Below, in pieces: positions 1-7,081 of a DNA stretch of 9,226 nt (positions are counted from its first letter, which is position 1; the number at the start of each line of letters is the position of its first letter). Both the position numbers and the translations under genes were made by a program. The notes under the pieces are model-generated. The model worked only from the letters and a program-made list of their open reading frames with translations. It was not told the DNA's origin and ran no database searches. The DNA is from Hyphomonas sp. UBA5111 (GTDB taxonomy: Bacteria > Pseudomonadota > Alphaproteobacteria > Caulobacterales > Hyphomonadaceae): contig DHZF01000025.1 of the NCBI GenBank assembly GCA_002414505.1, positions 231 to 9,456 of the forward strand, written 5' to 3'.

Positions 1-48
1 ACCCGTATGAACCTGCGGCCGAGGACAATCCCGTCATTCGGCACACAA

Positions 49-55
49 AAGGGGA
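49..55 (+). promoter_or_regulatory. Ribosome binding site of the OmpA-like gene
   Basis: AAGGGGA lies 6 bases before ATG 62. The alternative TTG start at 56 would have no spacer at all, so this site decides the start. The rest of the 61 bases upstream is too short to identify a promoter with any confidence. Confidence 0.7.
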
Positions 56-61
56 TTGAGT

Positions 62-1240
62 ATGAAGAAAACTCTTATGTGCGCGACAGCCGCGGCCGCA
101 TTCGCGTCTGCTGGCTTTGTCGCACATGCAGAGGACGGGTGGTATGCCCGTGCCGATGCGACTTACGGATTTGATGGCAAGCTCGACCACGATCCTGCTG
201 AGCAGGACGTCATCGGAACGATGGGCAGTGTATCTGACACTGACGAAAGCATCGGCTTCGACCTGGGTCTTGGCTATGGCTTCAACAATGGTTTCCGCCT
301 TGAAGGCGTTGCAGGCTACAGCGATGACGAACTGAGTGTTCCCGCGGCCGCCTACAATGGCGCTCCGGTCGGCGCGATTCCAGCAGATGCAGGCAACCTG
401 CAGGTGATGGAGCTGATGCTGAACGGCATCTACGACTTCAATCCTGAAGGCCAGATCCAGCCATATGTCGGCCTCGGTATCGGCGTTCTGCGCGCGAATG
501 CAAAAGCGAACAATCTGGTTTACACCAATGGTACGGATGTTTCCGCAGCAAACGGTTTCTCTGACAGCGACACCGGCTTCGGCTATCAGGGCCTTCTGGG
601 CCTCGGCTACAAGGTTTCCGACCAGCTGACGCTGGACCTCGGCTACCGCTACAAGGTTGCAGAAGACCTTGAATTCGCTGGCTACAACGGTGGCGCTAAC
701 TATGACGCCGACTACACGTCCCACACGGCGACGGTCGGCCTGCGTTATGCGCTGGGTGCGACGCCTCCGCCACCACCACCTCCGCCACCACCGCCTCCGC
801 CACCGCCACCACCACCTCCGCCACCACCGCCTCCGCCACCGCCGCCACCTCCGACGACGACAACGGACGCCCCTGCAGTTGTGTGCTCCAGCCTCAACCA
901 GGAATTCGTGGTGTACTTCGAGTGGGATCGCGCGGATCTGACGAGCCAGGCTGCTGCTGTTATCGACCAGGCGGTCGCTAACATTAATGGCGAAGCCGGT
1001 TGTACTCCGAACTCGGTGTCGATCGCCGGTCACACGGATACGTCCGGTGCCAGCGCTTACAACCAGCGTCTGTCCCAGCGCCGCGCTGATGTCGTGGCAA
1101 ACGCTCTCGCTGCTCGGGGTATCGATTCGTCGATCATCACCGAAGAAGCGAAGGGTGAGACGGAACTGGCGAAAGCGACCCGCGACGGTGTTCGCGAGCC
1201 TCTGAACCGCCGTTCGGAAGTCGTGATCACTGTTCAGTAA
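62..1240 (+). CDS. OmpA-family outer-membrane porin with poly-proline linker
   Basis: This 392-residue protein probably anchors the outer membrane to the peptidoglycan. Residues 1-23 form a signal peptide with a Lys-Lys start, an Ala-rich core and a cleavage site after AHA. Residues about 24-233 look like an OmpA-type beta-barrel: alternating aromatic/Gly strands such as GFDLGLGYGF and LDLGYRYKV, with acidic loops. Residues 235-264 are 30 consecutive prolines, followed by four Thr. Residues about 275-392 are the OmpA C-terminal domain, with GHTDTSG (D326) and LSQRRADVV (R341); this Asp/Arg pair, 15 residues apart, matches the pair known to bind diaminopimelate in OmpA domains. C275 and C314 could form a disulfide. 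I chose ATG 62 over the in-frame TTG at 56 because AAGGGGA lies 6 bases upstream of the ATG and would abut the TTG. A strong terminator follows. The family call is firm; pore function is not shown by sequence. Confidence 0.93.
   Translation: MKKTLMCATAAAAFASAGFVAHAEDGWYARADATYGFDGKLDHDPAEQDVIGTMGSVSDTDESIGFDLGLGYGFNNGFRLEGVAGYSDDELSVPAAAYNGAPVGAIPADAGNLQVMELMLNGIYDFNPEGQIQPYVGLGIGVLRANAKANNLVYTNGTDVSAANGFSDSDTGFGYQGLLGLGYKVSDQLTLDLGYRYKVAEDLEFAGYNGGANYDADYTSHTATVGLRYALGATPPPPPPPPPPPPPPPPPPPPPPPPPPPPPPTTTTDAPAVVCSSLNQEFVVYFEWDRADLTSQAAAVIDQAVANINGEAGCTPNSVSIAGHTDTSGASAYNQRLSQRRADVVANALAARGIDSSIITEEAKGETELAKATRDGVREPLNRRSEVVITVQ
764..853 (+). repeat. Thirty-codon proline tract
   Basis: Thirty consecutive proline codons connect the beta-barrel to the OmpA domain. 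They use CCA, CCG and CCT in mixture and never CCC. The mixture avoids a pure trinucleotide run, but the tract stays low-complexity and is open in other frames too, including a poly-glycine frame on the minus strand. The protein linker is expected to adopt a stiff polyproline II helix spanning part of the periplasm. Confidence 0.97.
770..841 (+). repeat. Perfect 36-bp tandem duplication within the proline tract
   Basis: Bases 770-805 and 806-841 are identical: 12 codons each, with the same order of synonymous proline codons. Because the synonymous choices also match, the identity is not forced by the protein sequence and points to a duplication event. The unit is a multiple of three, so gain or loss of a copy would keep the reading frame and change only linker length. 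Confidence 0.93.
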
Positions 1241-1262
1241 TCGCTGACTCTCAAATATGAAG

Positions 1263-1298
1263 ACGGCCCGGCAGGTGACTGCCGGGCCGTTTTTATTT
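1263..1298 (+). terminator. Intrinsic terminator after the OmpA-like gene
   Basis: A perfect 12-bp GC-rich stem (1263-1274 pairing with 1279-1290) encloses a GTGA loop and runs into TTTTTATTT. It lies 22 bases after the stop codon and before the next gene on the same strand. It should therefore separate the porin transcript from the arginine operon downstream. Confidence 0.95.
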
Positions 1299-1352
1299 GG
1301 GGCCGTGTTGATCGCACTTGCCCGCTCTAGTTTCCTGTGAAACCAAGAGACC

Positions 1353-2612
1353 ATGGATACATTGCAATCACTCAGCCCGGACGATGAGGCAGCGCGTGAG
1401 CGTCTCTACAGCGCCAGCCCCGACATGGTGCAACGCACATGCGGCTGGTCTGATATCAATACCGGCAGCTGGAACACGGCGGGCCTGAAGGCCTTCGCGC
1501 CGATGCTCGCCGATGCATTCTCTGAATTGCAGGCAGATGTCGATGTGATCGAGACCGAAGGGTTCGAAGCCGTCGGTGCATCGGGGAAGGCCGAGATACA
1601 AATGACGGGGCCGGTCATCGAGGTGACAGGCCGTCCGGATGCCGACATTCAGATCATCATGTCCGGGCATTATGACACGGTATTTCCGGCCGGCACGTTC
1701 CAGGGCGTCACCGATCTCGGCGACGGGCGCCTGAACGGACCAGGGATGGCGGACATGAAGGGCGGGCTCTGCGTCATGCTTGAGGCCTTGAAGGCCTTCG
1801 AAGCAGGGCCGCTGAAAGATCGCTTGGGTTACCGGATCGTCCTGACCCCAGATGAAGAAATCGGGAATTTTGCGAGCGCCAAATACCTGACCCGCGCGGC
1901 AAAGTCCGGTGCCATGATCGGCATGACCTATGAGCCAGCCATGGAAACAGGGGCCATGTCAGGCGGGCGCAAAGGCTCCGCCGTGTTTGACATCGTCCTG
2001 CACGGGAAGGCCGCACATGCTGGCCGGGCCAAGGAAGAGGGGCGCAGCGCCATTGAGGCCGCTGCAGAGCTCGTCCTTGGTCTGGAAGCGCTGAATGGCC
2101 AACGTGAGGGCGTCACCTTCAATGTGGGATCGATTGACGGTGGCTCTGCCGTCAATATCGTGCCGGATCTTGCCATCGTCCGTTTTGGCGCGCGCGCCCC
2201 GGATGCAGACAGCGCAGATTGGGCCACAACGGAAACCCGAAAGCTGTTCGAGCGGGCGATCGCGCGTAGTGGCATCAGCGGACATTTGCATGGCGGCTTC
2301 TACCGTCCCCCGAAGCCCAGAAATGCCGCCCAGCAGGCGCTGTTTGATGCGGTCCATGCAACCGGGCAGGCGATTGGGCTGGATCTGGAATTTGTCGACA
2401 CAGGCGGTGTCTGCGAGGGCAATAATATCTTTGCAGCAGGTGTGCCCAATGTGGATACGCTCGGTGTGCGTGGTGGCCGGATTCATTCGAATGAAGAATA
2501 TGTCGTGACTGACAGCTTTGCTGAGCGCGCGACGCTCTCTGCCCTGTTGCTGAACCGCCTTGCGGATGGCCGACTCGATGCGCGGCGGATCAAGTCACTC
2601 ATGGGGCAATAG
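1353..2612 (+). CDS. M20-family zinc hydrolase, candidate N-succinylglutamate desuccinylase
   Basis: This is a 419-residue cytosolic M20 metallopeptidase of the glutamate carboxypeptidase type. Visible two-zinc site: H106 in SGHYDTV, bridging D134 in GMADMKGG, general base E168 and ligand E169 in PDEEIG, E194 in YEPA, and H378 in GGRIHSNEE. H222 in KAAHAG sits in the inserted dimerisation (lid) domain, about residues 200-310. The spacing of these residues nearly matches carboxypeptidase G2, which cleaves N-acyl-glutamates. The gene heads an operon with astA, astD and astB, and its stop codon abuts the astA start. Since no M14-type astE is present, I infer it releases succinate and glutamate from N-succinylglutamate, the last AST step. 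It could instead be another deacylase or a dipeptidase. The start is the first plausible ATG; AAGAGA only 2 bases upstream is a weak ribosome site. M20 membership is firm; substrate is inference. Confidence 0.9.
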   Translation: MDTLQSLSPDDEAARERLYSASPDMVQRTCGWSDINTGSWNTAGLKAFAPMLADAFSELQADVDVIETEGFEAVGASGKAEIQMTGPVIEVTGRPDADIQIIMSGHYDTVFPAGTFQGVTDLGDGRLNGPGMADMKGGLCVMLEALKAFEAGPLKDRLGYRIVLTPDEEIGNFASAKYLTRAAKSGAMIGMTYEPAMETGAMSGGRKGSAVFDIVLHGKAAHAGRAKEEGRSAIEAAAELVLGLEALNGQREGVTFNVGSIDGGSAVNIVPDLAIVRFGARAPDADSADWATTETRKLFERAIARSGISGHLHGGFYRPPKPRNAAQQALFDAVHATGQAIGLDLEFVDTGGVCEGNNIFAAGVPNVDTLGVRGGRIHSNEEYVVTDSFAERATLSALLLNRLADGRLDARRIKSLMGQ

Positions 2613-3647
2613 ATGACACCCTATGTAATGCGCCCGTCGAGACTGGATGACCTGTCTGCCCTTATGGAACTGGCGGAATTGTCCGGACCGGGGTTCACGA
2701 GCCTGCCCGTGGATGAAGCTATCTTGAAGGATCGCCTCGAGAAGTCCGACAAGGCATTTCACGGTCGGCTCGAAAAGATCGAGTACGGAAAATACCTCCT
2801 GATGATGGAGGATGCCGGCACGGGAGAGGTCGTTGGCTGTTCGGCCGTGAAGGCGGGCACAGGTATTGACCAGCCCTTCTTCAACTACCGGATCATCACC
2901 CTGTCGCAGGCGAGCCAAGCCGCTGGCAATATGCGCTTCGACATGGATGCGCTCGTCCTGACAAATGAATATGTCGGATTCACCGAAGTCGGCACACTGT
3001 TCCTCAAAGCCAATCATCGCGGCGGCGGCGCCGGCCGGCTCGCGGCTCAGTCGCGTTATCTCCTGATGGCCACGGACCCTGCTCGCTTCGGGGACAAGGT
3101 CCTCGCTGAATTGCGCGGGGTCATAGATGCGAATGGGGTGTCTTCCTTTTGGGAATGCCTCGGCCGGCATTTCTTCCGCATGGATTTTGACGAAGCCGAC
3201 AGGCTGTCCGCGACGACGGACAACCAGTTCATTTGCGACCTGATGCCGAAATATCCGATCTATGTCGATCTGTTGCCCCCTGAAGCTCGGGAAGTGATCG
3301 GACGGTGTCATTCCGAAGGCGTTGGGGCTTACAAGCTGTTGCAGTGGGAAGGCTTCGAATTCGACCGGACCGTAGACATATTCGATGGAGGCCCCCTGGT
3401 TGCGGCGCAAAAGCGGCACCTGCGAACCATCCAGGAAAGCCGGGAGGTAAGCTTGGAGCTTGCCGAGAATGTGGACGACGAAACCTTTCGTCAGGGCCTA
3501 GTCTCGACGGACCAACTTCCAGATTTTCGCGTGAGCCAGGCTATGCTCGCGCTGCAAGGCGACGACACTGCGGTCACGACTGCGGACGTATTTGAAAAGC
3601 TCCGGATCAAACCTGGAGCGAAGACCCGTATCTGGGTGAGGAGCTGA
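2613..3647 (+). CDS. astA: Arginine N-succinyltransferase
   Basis: AstA transfers succinyl from succinyl-CoA to the alpha-amino group of arginine, committing arginine to the ammonia-producing AST pathway in the cytosol. The 344-residue length is normal for the family. Family signatures are present along its whole length: GPGFTSLPVDE near the N-terminus, VVGCSAVKAG followed by FFNYRI, TEVGTLFLKANHRGGGAGRL around residue 136 (a GNAT-like acyl-CoA loop), FWECLGRHFFRMDF with H186, then QFICDLMPKYPIYVDLLP and a C-terminal GVGAYKLLQWEGF. The ATG follows the TAG of the M20 gene with no gap and GGGG lies 6 bases upstream, so translation is probably coupled. It is a single gene rather than the paired alpha and beta subunits (AruF/AruG) of pseudomonads. 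No key segment appears lost. Confidence 0.96.
   Translation: MTPYVMRPSRLDDLSALMELAELSGPGFTSLPVDEAILKDRLEKSDKAFHGRLEKIEYGKYLLMMEDAGTGEVVGCSAVKAGTGIDQPFFNYRIITLSQASQAAGNMRFDMDALVLTNEYVGFTEVGTLFLKANHRGGGAGRLAAQSRYLLMATDPARFGDKVLAELRGVIDANGVSSFWECLGRHFFRMDFDEADRLSATTDNQFICDLMPKYPIYVDLLPPEAREVIGRCHSEGVGAYKLLQWEGFEFDRTVDIFDGGPLVAAQKRHLRTIQESREVSLELAENVDDETFRQGLVSTDQLPDFRVSQAMLALQGDDTAVTTADVFEKLRIKPGAKTRIWVRS
3638..3643 (+). promoter_or_regulatory. Ribosome binding site of astD
   Basis: GAGGAG lies 6 bases before ATG 3650 and overlaps the last codons of astA. It is the clearest ribosome site inside the operon and supports the 3650 start. Confidence 0.7.
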
Positions 3648-3649
3648 AA

Positions 3650-5104
3650 ATGAGCGATGCCGTCTGGATCGACGGGGAGTGGCGCAGCGGCAATGGACCG
3701 AAATTCCAGAACCACTGTCCGGCCACGGGCGACATGGTATGGGAAAGCGCATCCGCGAATGCAGGCGATGTAACAGCCGCCGTCGAGAGCGCGCGTCGCG
3801 CCTTTCATGACTGGTCGCGCACGCCGCAAAGTGAACGCACCGCCATTCTCGAGGCGTATGCGGATGAAATTGGCAAGCGCACGGACGCAATAGCTGAAGT
3901 GATTAGCCGGGATATGGGCAAGGCGCTTTGGGAGTCCCGGGGCGAAGCCGCCACAATGAAAGCCAAGGTCGCCGTCTCGATTGCGGCGCAGGTGGAACGT
4001 GCCGGCGGAAAGGTGCAGGAGGCCGCCTTCGGCTCCATGCATCTGACGCACCGCGCACATGGAGTCATGGCGGTCTATGGTCCGTTCAACTTTCCTGGCC
4101 ACTTGCCGAACGGGCATATCGTGCCAGCGCTGTTGGCCGGGAACACGTGTGTCTTCAAACCGTCTGAACTAGCGCCGGGGGTGGCAGCGCTCATGGCGGA
4201 AGCATTTGCCGCAGCGGGCCTGCCAGCAGGCGTGCTGAATATCGTGCATGGGGGCAGGGAGACAGGTGGCGCCCTGCTCAACGCAGACATCAATGGCCTG
4301 TTGTTCACAGGATCGGCGAATACAGGCGTATTCTTCCACAAGCACTTCGCTGGGCGTCCGGAAGTCATCTTGGCCTTGGAGATGGGTGGCAATAACCCGC
4401 TGATTATCTGGGACCCCGCTGATGTGGAGGCCGCTGCTGACATCGCGGCGCAATCGGCCTTTCTCACGACAGGACAGCGTTGTTCCTGCGCGCGCCGGGT
4501 GATCCTGCCAGAAGGCGCTTTTGGCGACTCGGTAATTGAGGCCATCGTCGCGCGGGCGAAAGGGCTCAAGATCGGCGCCTGGAATGAAGACGATATCTTC
4601 ATGGGGCCGCTCGTATCAGAGCAGGCTGCCACCAATGCGATTGAGTTTCAGACCATGATCTCCAAAAAGGGCGGCAAGAGCCTGCGCCGGCTGAAGCGCA
4701 TGGACCGGGGAGGCGGGTTCGTGACAGCTGGCGTGATCGATGTGACCAACGCCTCAGATATTCCGGATGAGGAATTGTTTGGCCCTCTGATGCAGATAAT
4801 TCGTGTTCCGGATTTCGACAACGCCCTGCAACGCGCAAATGCCACGCGCTATGGCCTTTCCGGGGGGCTCATCAGTGATGACGACGCGCTATGGGTCAAG
4901 GCACACACGGAAATGCGGGCGGGCATTCTGAACCGAAATCGCCCGACAGCTGGCGCAAGCGGCGCGATGCCCTTCGGCGGGCCGGGCCTGTCCGGAAACT
5001 TCCGTCCGGGCGCATACTATGCTGCAGACTATTGCGCATGGCCCCAGGCCAGCCAGGTATCTCACACGGCGACACGTATGAGCGCCCAGGGTTTTCCGAA
5101 ATAA
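3650..5104 (+). CDS. astD: N-succinylglutamate 5-semialdehyde dehydrogenase
   Basis: AstD oxidises succinylglutamate semialdehyde to N-succinylglutamate with NAD, the fourth AST step. The 484-residue protein is a complete aldehyde dehydrogenase. It shows the oxyanion-hole N147 in GPFNFPGHLPNGH, the cofactor lysine in VFKPSE, the Rossmann turn FTGSANTG at 219-226, general base E244 in ALEMGGNNP, catalytic C278 in TGQRCSCARR, and ELFGPLMQI near the C-terminus. GPFNFPGHLPNGHI, EMGGNNPL and GQRCSCARR are typical of the AstD subgroup rather than of succinate-semialdehyde or betaine-aldehyde dehydrogenases. It starts 2 bases after the astA stop, so it is co-transcribed. The AstD call rests on these signatures and on neighbours astA and astB. 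Confidence 0.96.
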   Translation: MSDAVWIDGEWRSGNGPKFQNHCPATGDMVWESASANAGDVTAAVESARRAFHDWSRTPQSERTAILEAYADEIGKRTDAIAEVISRDMGKALWESRGEAATMKAKVAVSIAAQVERAGGKVQEAAFGSMHLTHRAHGVMAVYGPFNFPGHLPNGHIVPALLAGNTCVFKPSELAPGVAALMAEAFAAAGLPAGVLNIVHGGRETGGALLNADINGLLFTGSANTGVFFHKHFAGRPEVILALEMGGNNPLIIWDPADVEAAADIAAQSAFLTTGQRCSCARRVILPEGAFGDSVIEAIVARAKGLKIGAWNEDDIFMGPLVSEQAATNAIEFQTMISKKGGKSLRRLKRMDRGGGFVTAGVIDVTNASDIPDEELFGPLMQIIRVPDFDNALQRANATRYGLSGGLISDDDALWVKAHTEMRAGILNRNRPTAGASGAMPFGGPGLSGNFRPGAYYAADYCAWPQASQVSHTATRMSAQGFPK

Positions 5105-5120
5105 GTTCGACGAGAGGATT

Positions 5121-6443
5121 ATGAGCGTGGCGCACGAGGTGAACTTTGATGGCCTGATCGGGCCCAGCCATAATTATGGCGGCCTCTCCGACGGCAATCT
5201 TGCAAGCGCCGCAAACTCCGGAGATATCGCCAATCCCCGCGAGGCGGCGCTGCAAGGCCTCGAAAAGATGCGGATGCTGATGGGCCATGGGCTCATTCAG
5301 GGCGTATTGCCGCCATTGCCGCGTCCGAACTTTGATCTCCTCGTGTCTGCAGGCTTTCGCGGCAGTGACGCCCAGATCATTGAAGCCGCAGCGAAGACTG
5401 CGCCACGCCTTCTGAAGGCAGCGTATTCAGCTTCCAGCATGTGGACCGCCAATGCGGCCACCGTATCCCCCTCAGCGGATACTGAGGATGGCAGGCTTCA
5501 CCTGACAACTGCAAATCTGTCGACCATGCTACACCGCGCGCAGGAACATCCGGACACGACGGCAAGCCTTGTATCGATCTTTGCGGACGATGAGAAATTT
5601 GCAATTCATGGCGCACTCCCCATGCATCCGGATTTCTCGGATGAGGGTGCTGCCAACCATGTCAGGCTCTGCGGCTCTCATGGAGAAGAGGGGGTCGAAC
5701 TGTTTGTGTTCGGCCGTGAGGCTGGCGAAAGCACAACAGGTTTTCCGGCACGGCAGACGCGGCTGGCAAGCGAATCCGTGGCGCGCGCGCATGGGCTGAA
5801 ATCCGACCGCAGCGTCTTTATCCGTCAGTCCCGCGCGGCGATTGATGCTGGTGCCTTTCACAATGATGTCGTCTCGGTAGGCGCGCTTGATACGCTATTC
5901 TTTCATGAACTCGCGTTCGAGGACACGGACGACGCCATGGAATCAATCCGCAAGGCCTCCGCCGGGCTGTTTGAGTTCCAGCCGGTCATGGTGCCGCTCG
6001 CAGAAGTGCCGATCGAAGATGCCATTCGCGCTTATCTGTTCAATTCCCAGCTCCTGAAGATGTCCGGCGAGGACCGCCTCGTCCTCGTTGCGCCAACGGA
6101 GACCGAGGAAACCGAGTCCACGCGCGCCTATTGCGAGCGACTGGTCGATAGCAATGGCCCCATTGGAAAAGTCATCTACGCGGACGTGCGCCAGTCCATG
6201 CGGAACGGGGGAGGGCCAGCCTGCCTGAGATTGCGGGTGGTGATGACCGAAGACGAGATCGACGGCTGTCATCAAGGCGTGCTGATGGATGATGAAACCA
6301 TCGACGAATTGCAGGACGTGATCCGGAAGACGTATCGCGACCGGGTGGCGCCGTCAGACCTCGGCGATCCAGCGTTTGCCGACGAATGCCGTGAAGCGCG
6401 GGAAGCCTTGTTGAACGTGCTCGATCTCGAAGGGCTTTGCTGA
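5121..6443 (+). CDS. astB: N-succinylarginine dihydrolase
   Basis: AstB hydrolyses N2-succinylarginine to N2-succinylornithine, two ammonia and CO2, the second AST step, without cofactors. The 440-residue protein has the usual length and belongs to the guanidine-modifying (amidinotransferase-like) fold. Signatures: VNFDGLIGPSHNYGGLS at the N-terminus, ASSMWTANAATVSPSADT around residue 107, E175 in SDEGAANH, H247 in AFHNDVVSVG, and nucleophile C368 in NGGGPACLRLRVV; together these give the Cys-His-Glu catalytic set. The start is ambiguous: AGGA ends only 2 bases before ATG 5121 but 8 bases before an in-frame GTG at 5127, and both give an N-terminus close to that of known AstB proteins. It follows astD by 16 bases and its TGA overlaps the next ATG by one base. 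Confidence 0.96.
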   Translation: MSVAHEVNFDGLIGPSHNYGGLSDGNLASAANSGDIANPREAALQGLEKMRMLMGHGLIQGVLPPLPRPNFDLLVSAGFRGSDAQIIEAAAKTAPRLLKAAYSASSMWTANAATVSPSADTEDGRLHLTTANLSTMLHRAQEHPDTTASLVSIFADDEKFAIHGALPMHPDFSDEGAANHVRLCGSHGEEGVELFVFGREAGESTTGFPARQTRLASESVARAHGLKSDRSVFIRQSRAAIDAGAFHNDVVSVGALDTLFFHELAFEDTDDAMESIRKASAGLFEFQPVMVPLAEVPIEDAIRAYLFNSQLLKMSGEDRLVLVAPTETEETESTRAYCERLVDSNGPIGKVIYADVRQSMRNGGGPACLRLRVVMTEDEIDGCHQGVLMDDETIDELQDVIRKTYRDRVAPSDLGDPAFADECREAREALLNVLDLEGLC

Positions 6444-7081
6444 TGATCCGCATCTACGACTACTGGCGATCTTCGGCGTCGTACCGCGTACGCATTGCGC
6501 TCCATATGAAAGGCGCAGAATTCGAGACGGTCCAGGTAAACATCGCGCCCGGCGCGGATGAGCAGTTTGGAGAGCCATACCGCACGGCAAATCCACAAAT
6601 GCGGGTGCCGTCGGTGGAGATCGATGGTGAGGCGGTCGGCCAATCCATGGCAATCCTGGAGTGGATCGAGGAGACTCTGCCTGGCCCTTCCATTCTGCCG
6701 TCAGATCCGGTGAAGCGTCTGCAGGCGCGTGCCTTTGCCGATACCATCGCCTGCGACATTCACCCCCTGAACAATCTGTCCGTGCTCAAGGAATTGCGGA
6801 CCAGCTTTGGTGCCGACGAGGCTGCGATCAAGTGCTGGTATCATGAGTGGATCCGGCGTGGGTTTGACGCGCTGGAGCAACAGGTTGCGACTTGGAGCGC
6901 CGAGCGTTTCCTGTTTGACGACGTGCCCAGCATCGCAGAGATCGCGCTTGTCCCGCAGGTTTATAATGCCCAGCGGTACGACATGGATTTGTCTGCCTAC
7001 CCCACTTTGATGGCCGTGACAGAGAAATGCCTGACACTACCCGCTTTCAGGAAAGCAGCGCCGACAAAGCCTGAAGCTTAG
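6443..7081 (+). CDS. maiA: Zeta-class glutathione transferase, probable maleylacetoacetate isomerase
   Basis: This 212-residue protein matches maleylacetoacetate isomerase, which isomerises maleylacetoacetate to fumarylacetoacetate with glutathione in tyrosine/homogentisate breakdown. The thioredoxin-like N-domain carries the zeta motif YWRSSASYRVRIAL (residues 7-20), with S10/S11 as catalytic serines and Ala where animal enzymes have Cys. NPQMRVPSVEID supplies the cis-proline and QSMAILEWIEE the glutathione-binding loop. The helical C-domain has ADTIACDIHPLNNLSVL and ALVPQVYNAQRYDMDLSAYP, both typical of the zeta class. I use ATG 6443, which overlaps the astB TGA by one base and has GAAGGG 8 bases upstream, rather than the in-frame TTG at 6437. 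Its place at the end of an arginine operon is unusual, since no other homogentisate gene is in view. A role on another substrate is possible. Confidence 0.88.
   Translation: MIRIYDYWRSSASYRVRIALHMKGAEFETVQVNIAPGADEQFGEPYRTANPQMRVPSVEIDGEAVGQSMAILEWIEETLPGPSILPSDPVKRLQARAFADTIACDIHPLNNLSVLKELRTSFGADEAAIKCWYHEWIRRGFDALEQQVATWSAERFLFDDVPSIAEIALVPQVYNAQRYDMDLSAYPTLMAVTEKCLTLPAFRKAAPTKPEA

Noticed and set aside
657..941. Plus-strand Arg/His-rich open frame inside the OmpA-like gene
   Set aside because: It is a frame shadow of the proline tract; composition is driven by CCA/CCG/CCT repeats read out of frame.
745..984. Minus-strand open frame with a long poly-glycine run
   Set aside because: It is the reverse complement of the proline tract, with no ribosome site and no recognisable domain.
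1300..1352. Possible promoter for the AST operon
   Set aside because: A promoter must lie near here because of the upstream terminator, but TTGATC and TCTAGT are only 12 bases apart and no other pair has credible spacing. I did not call a site.
2595..3419. 274-codon minus-strand open frame opposite astA
   Set aside because: astA is complete with family motifs over its full length. The reverse frame has no recognisable motif and is explained by GC-rich codon bias.
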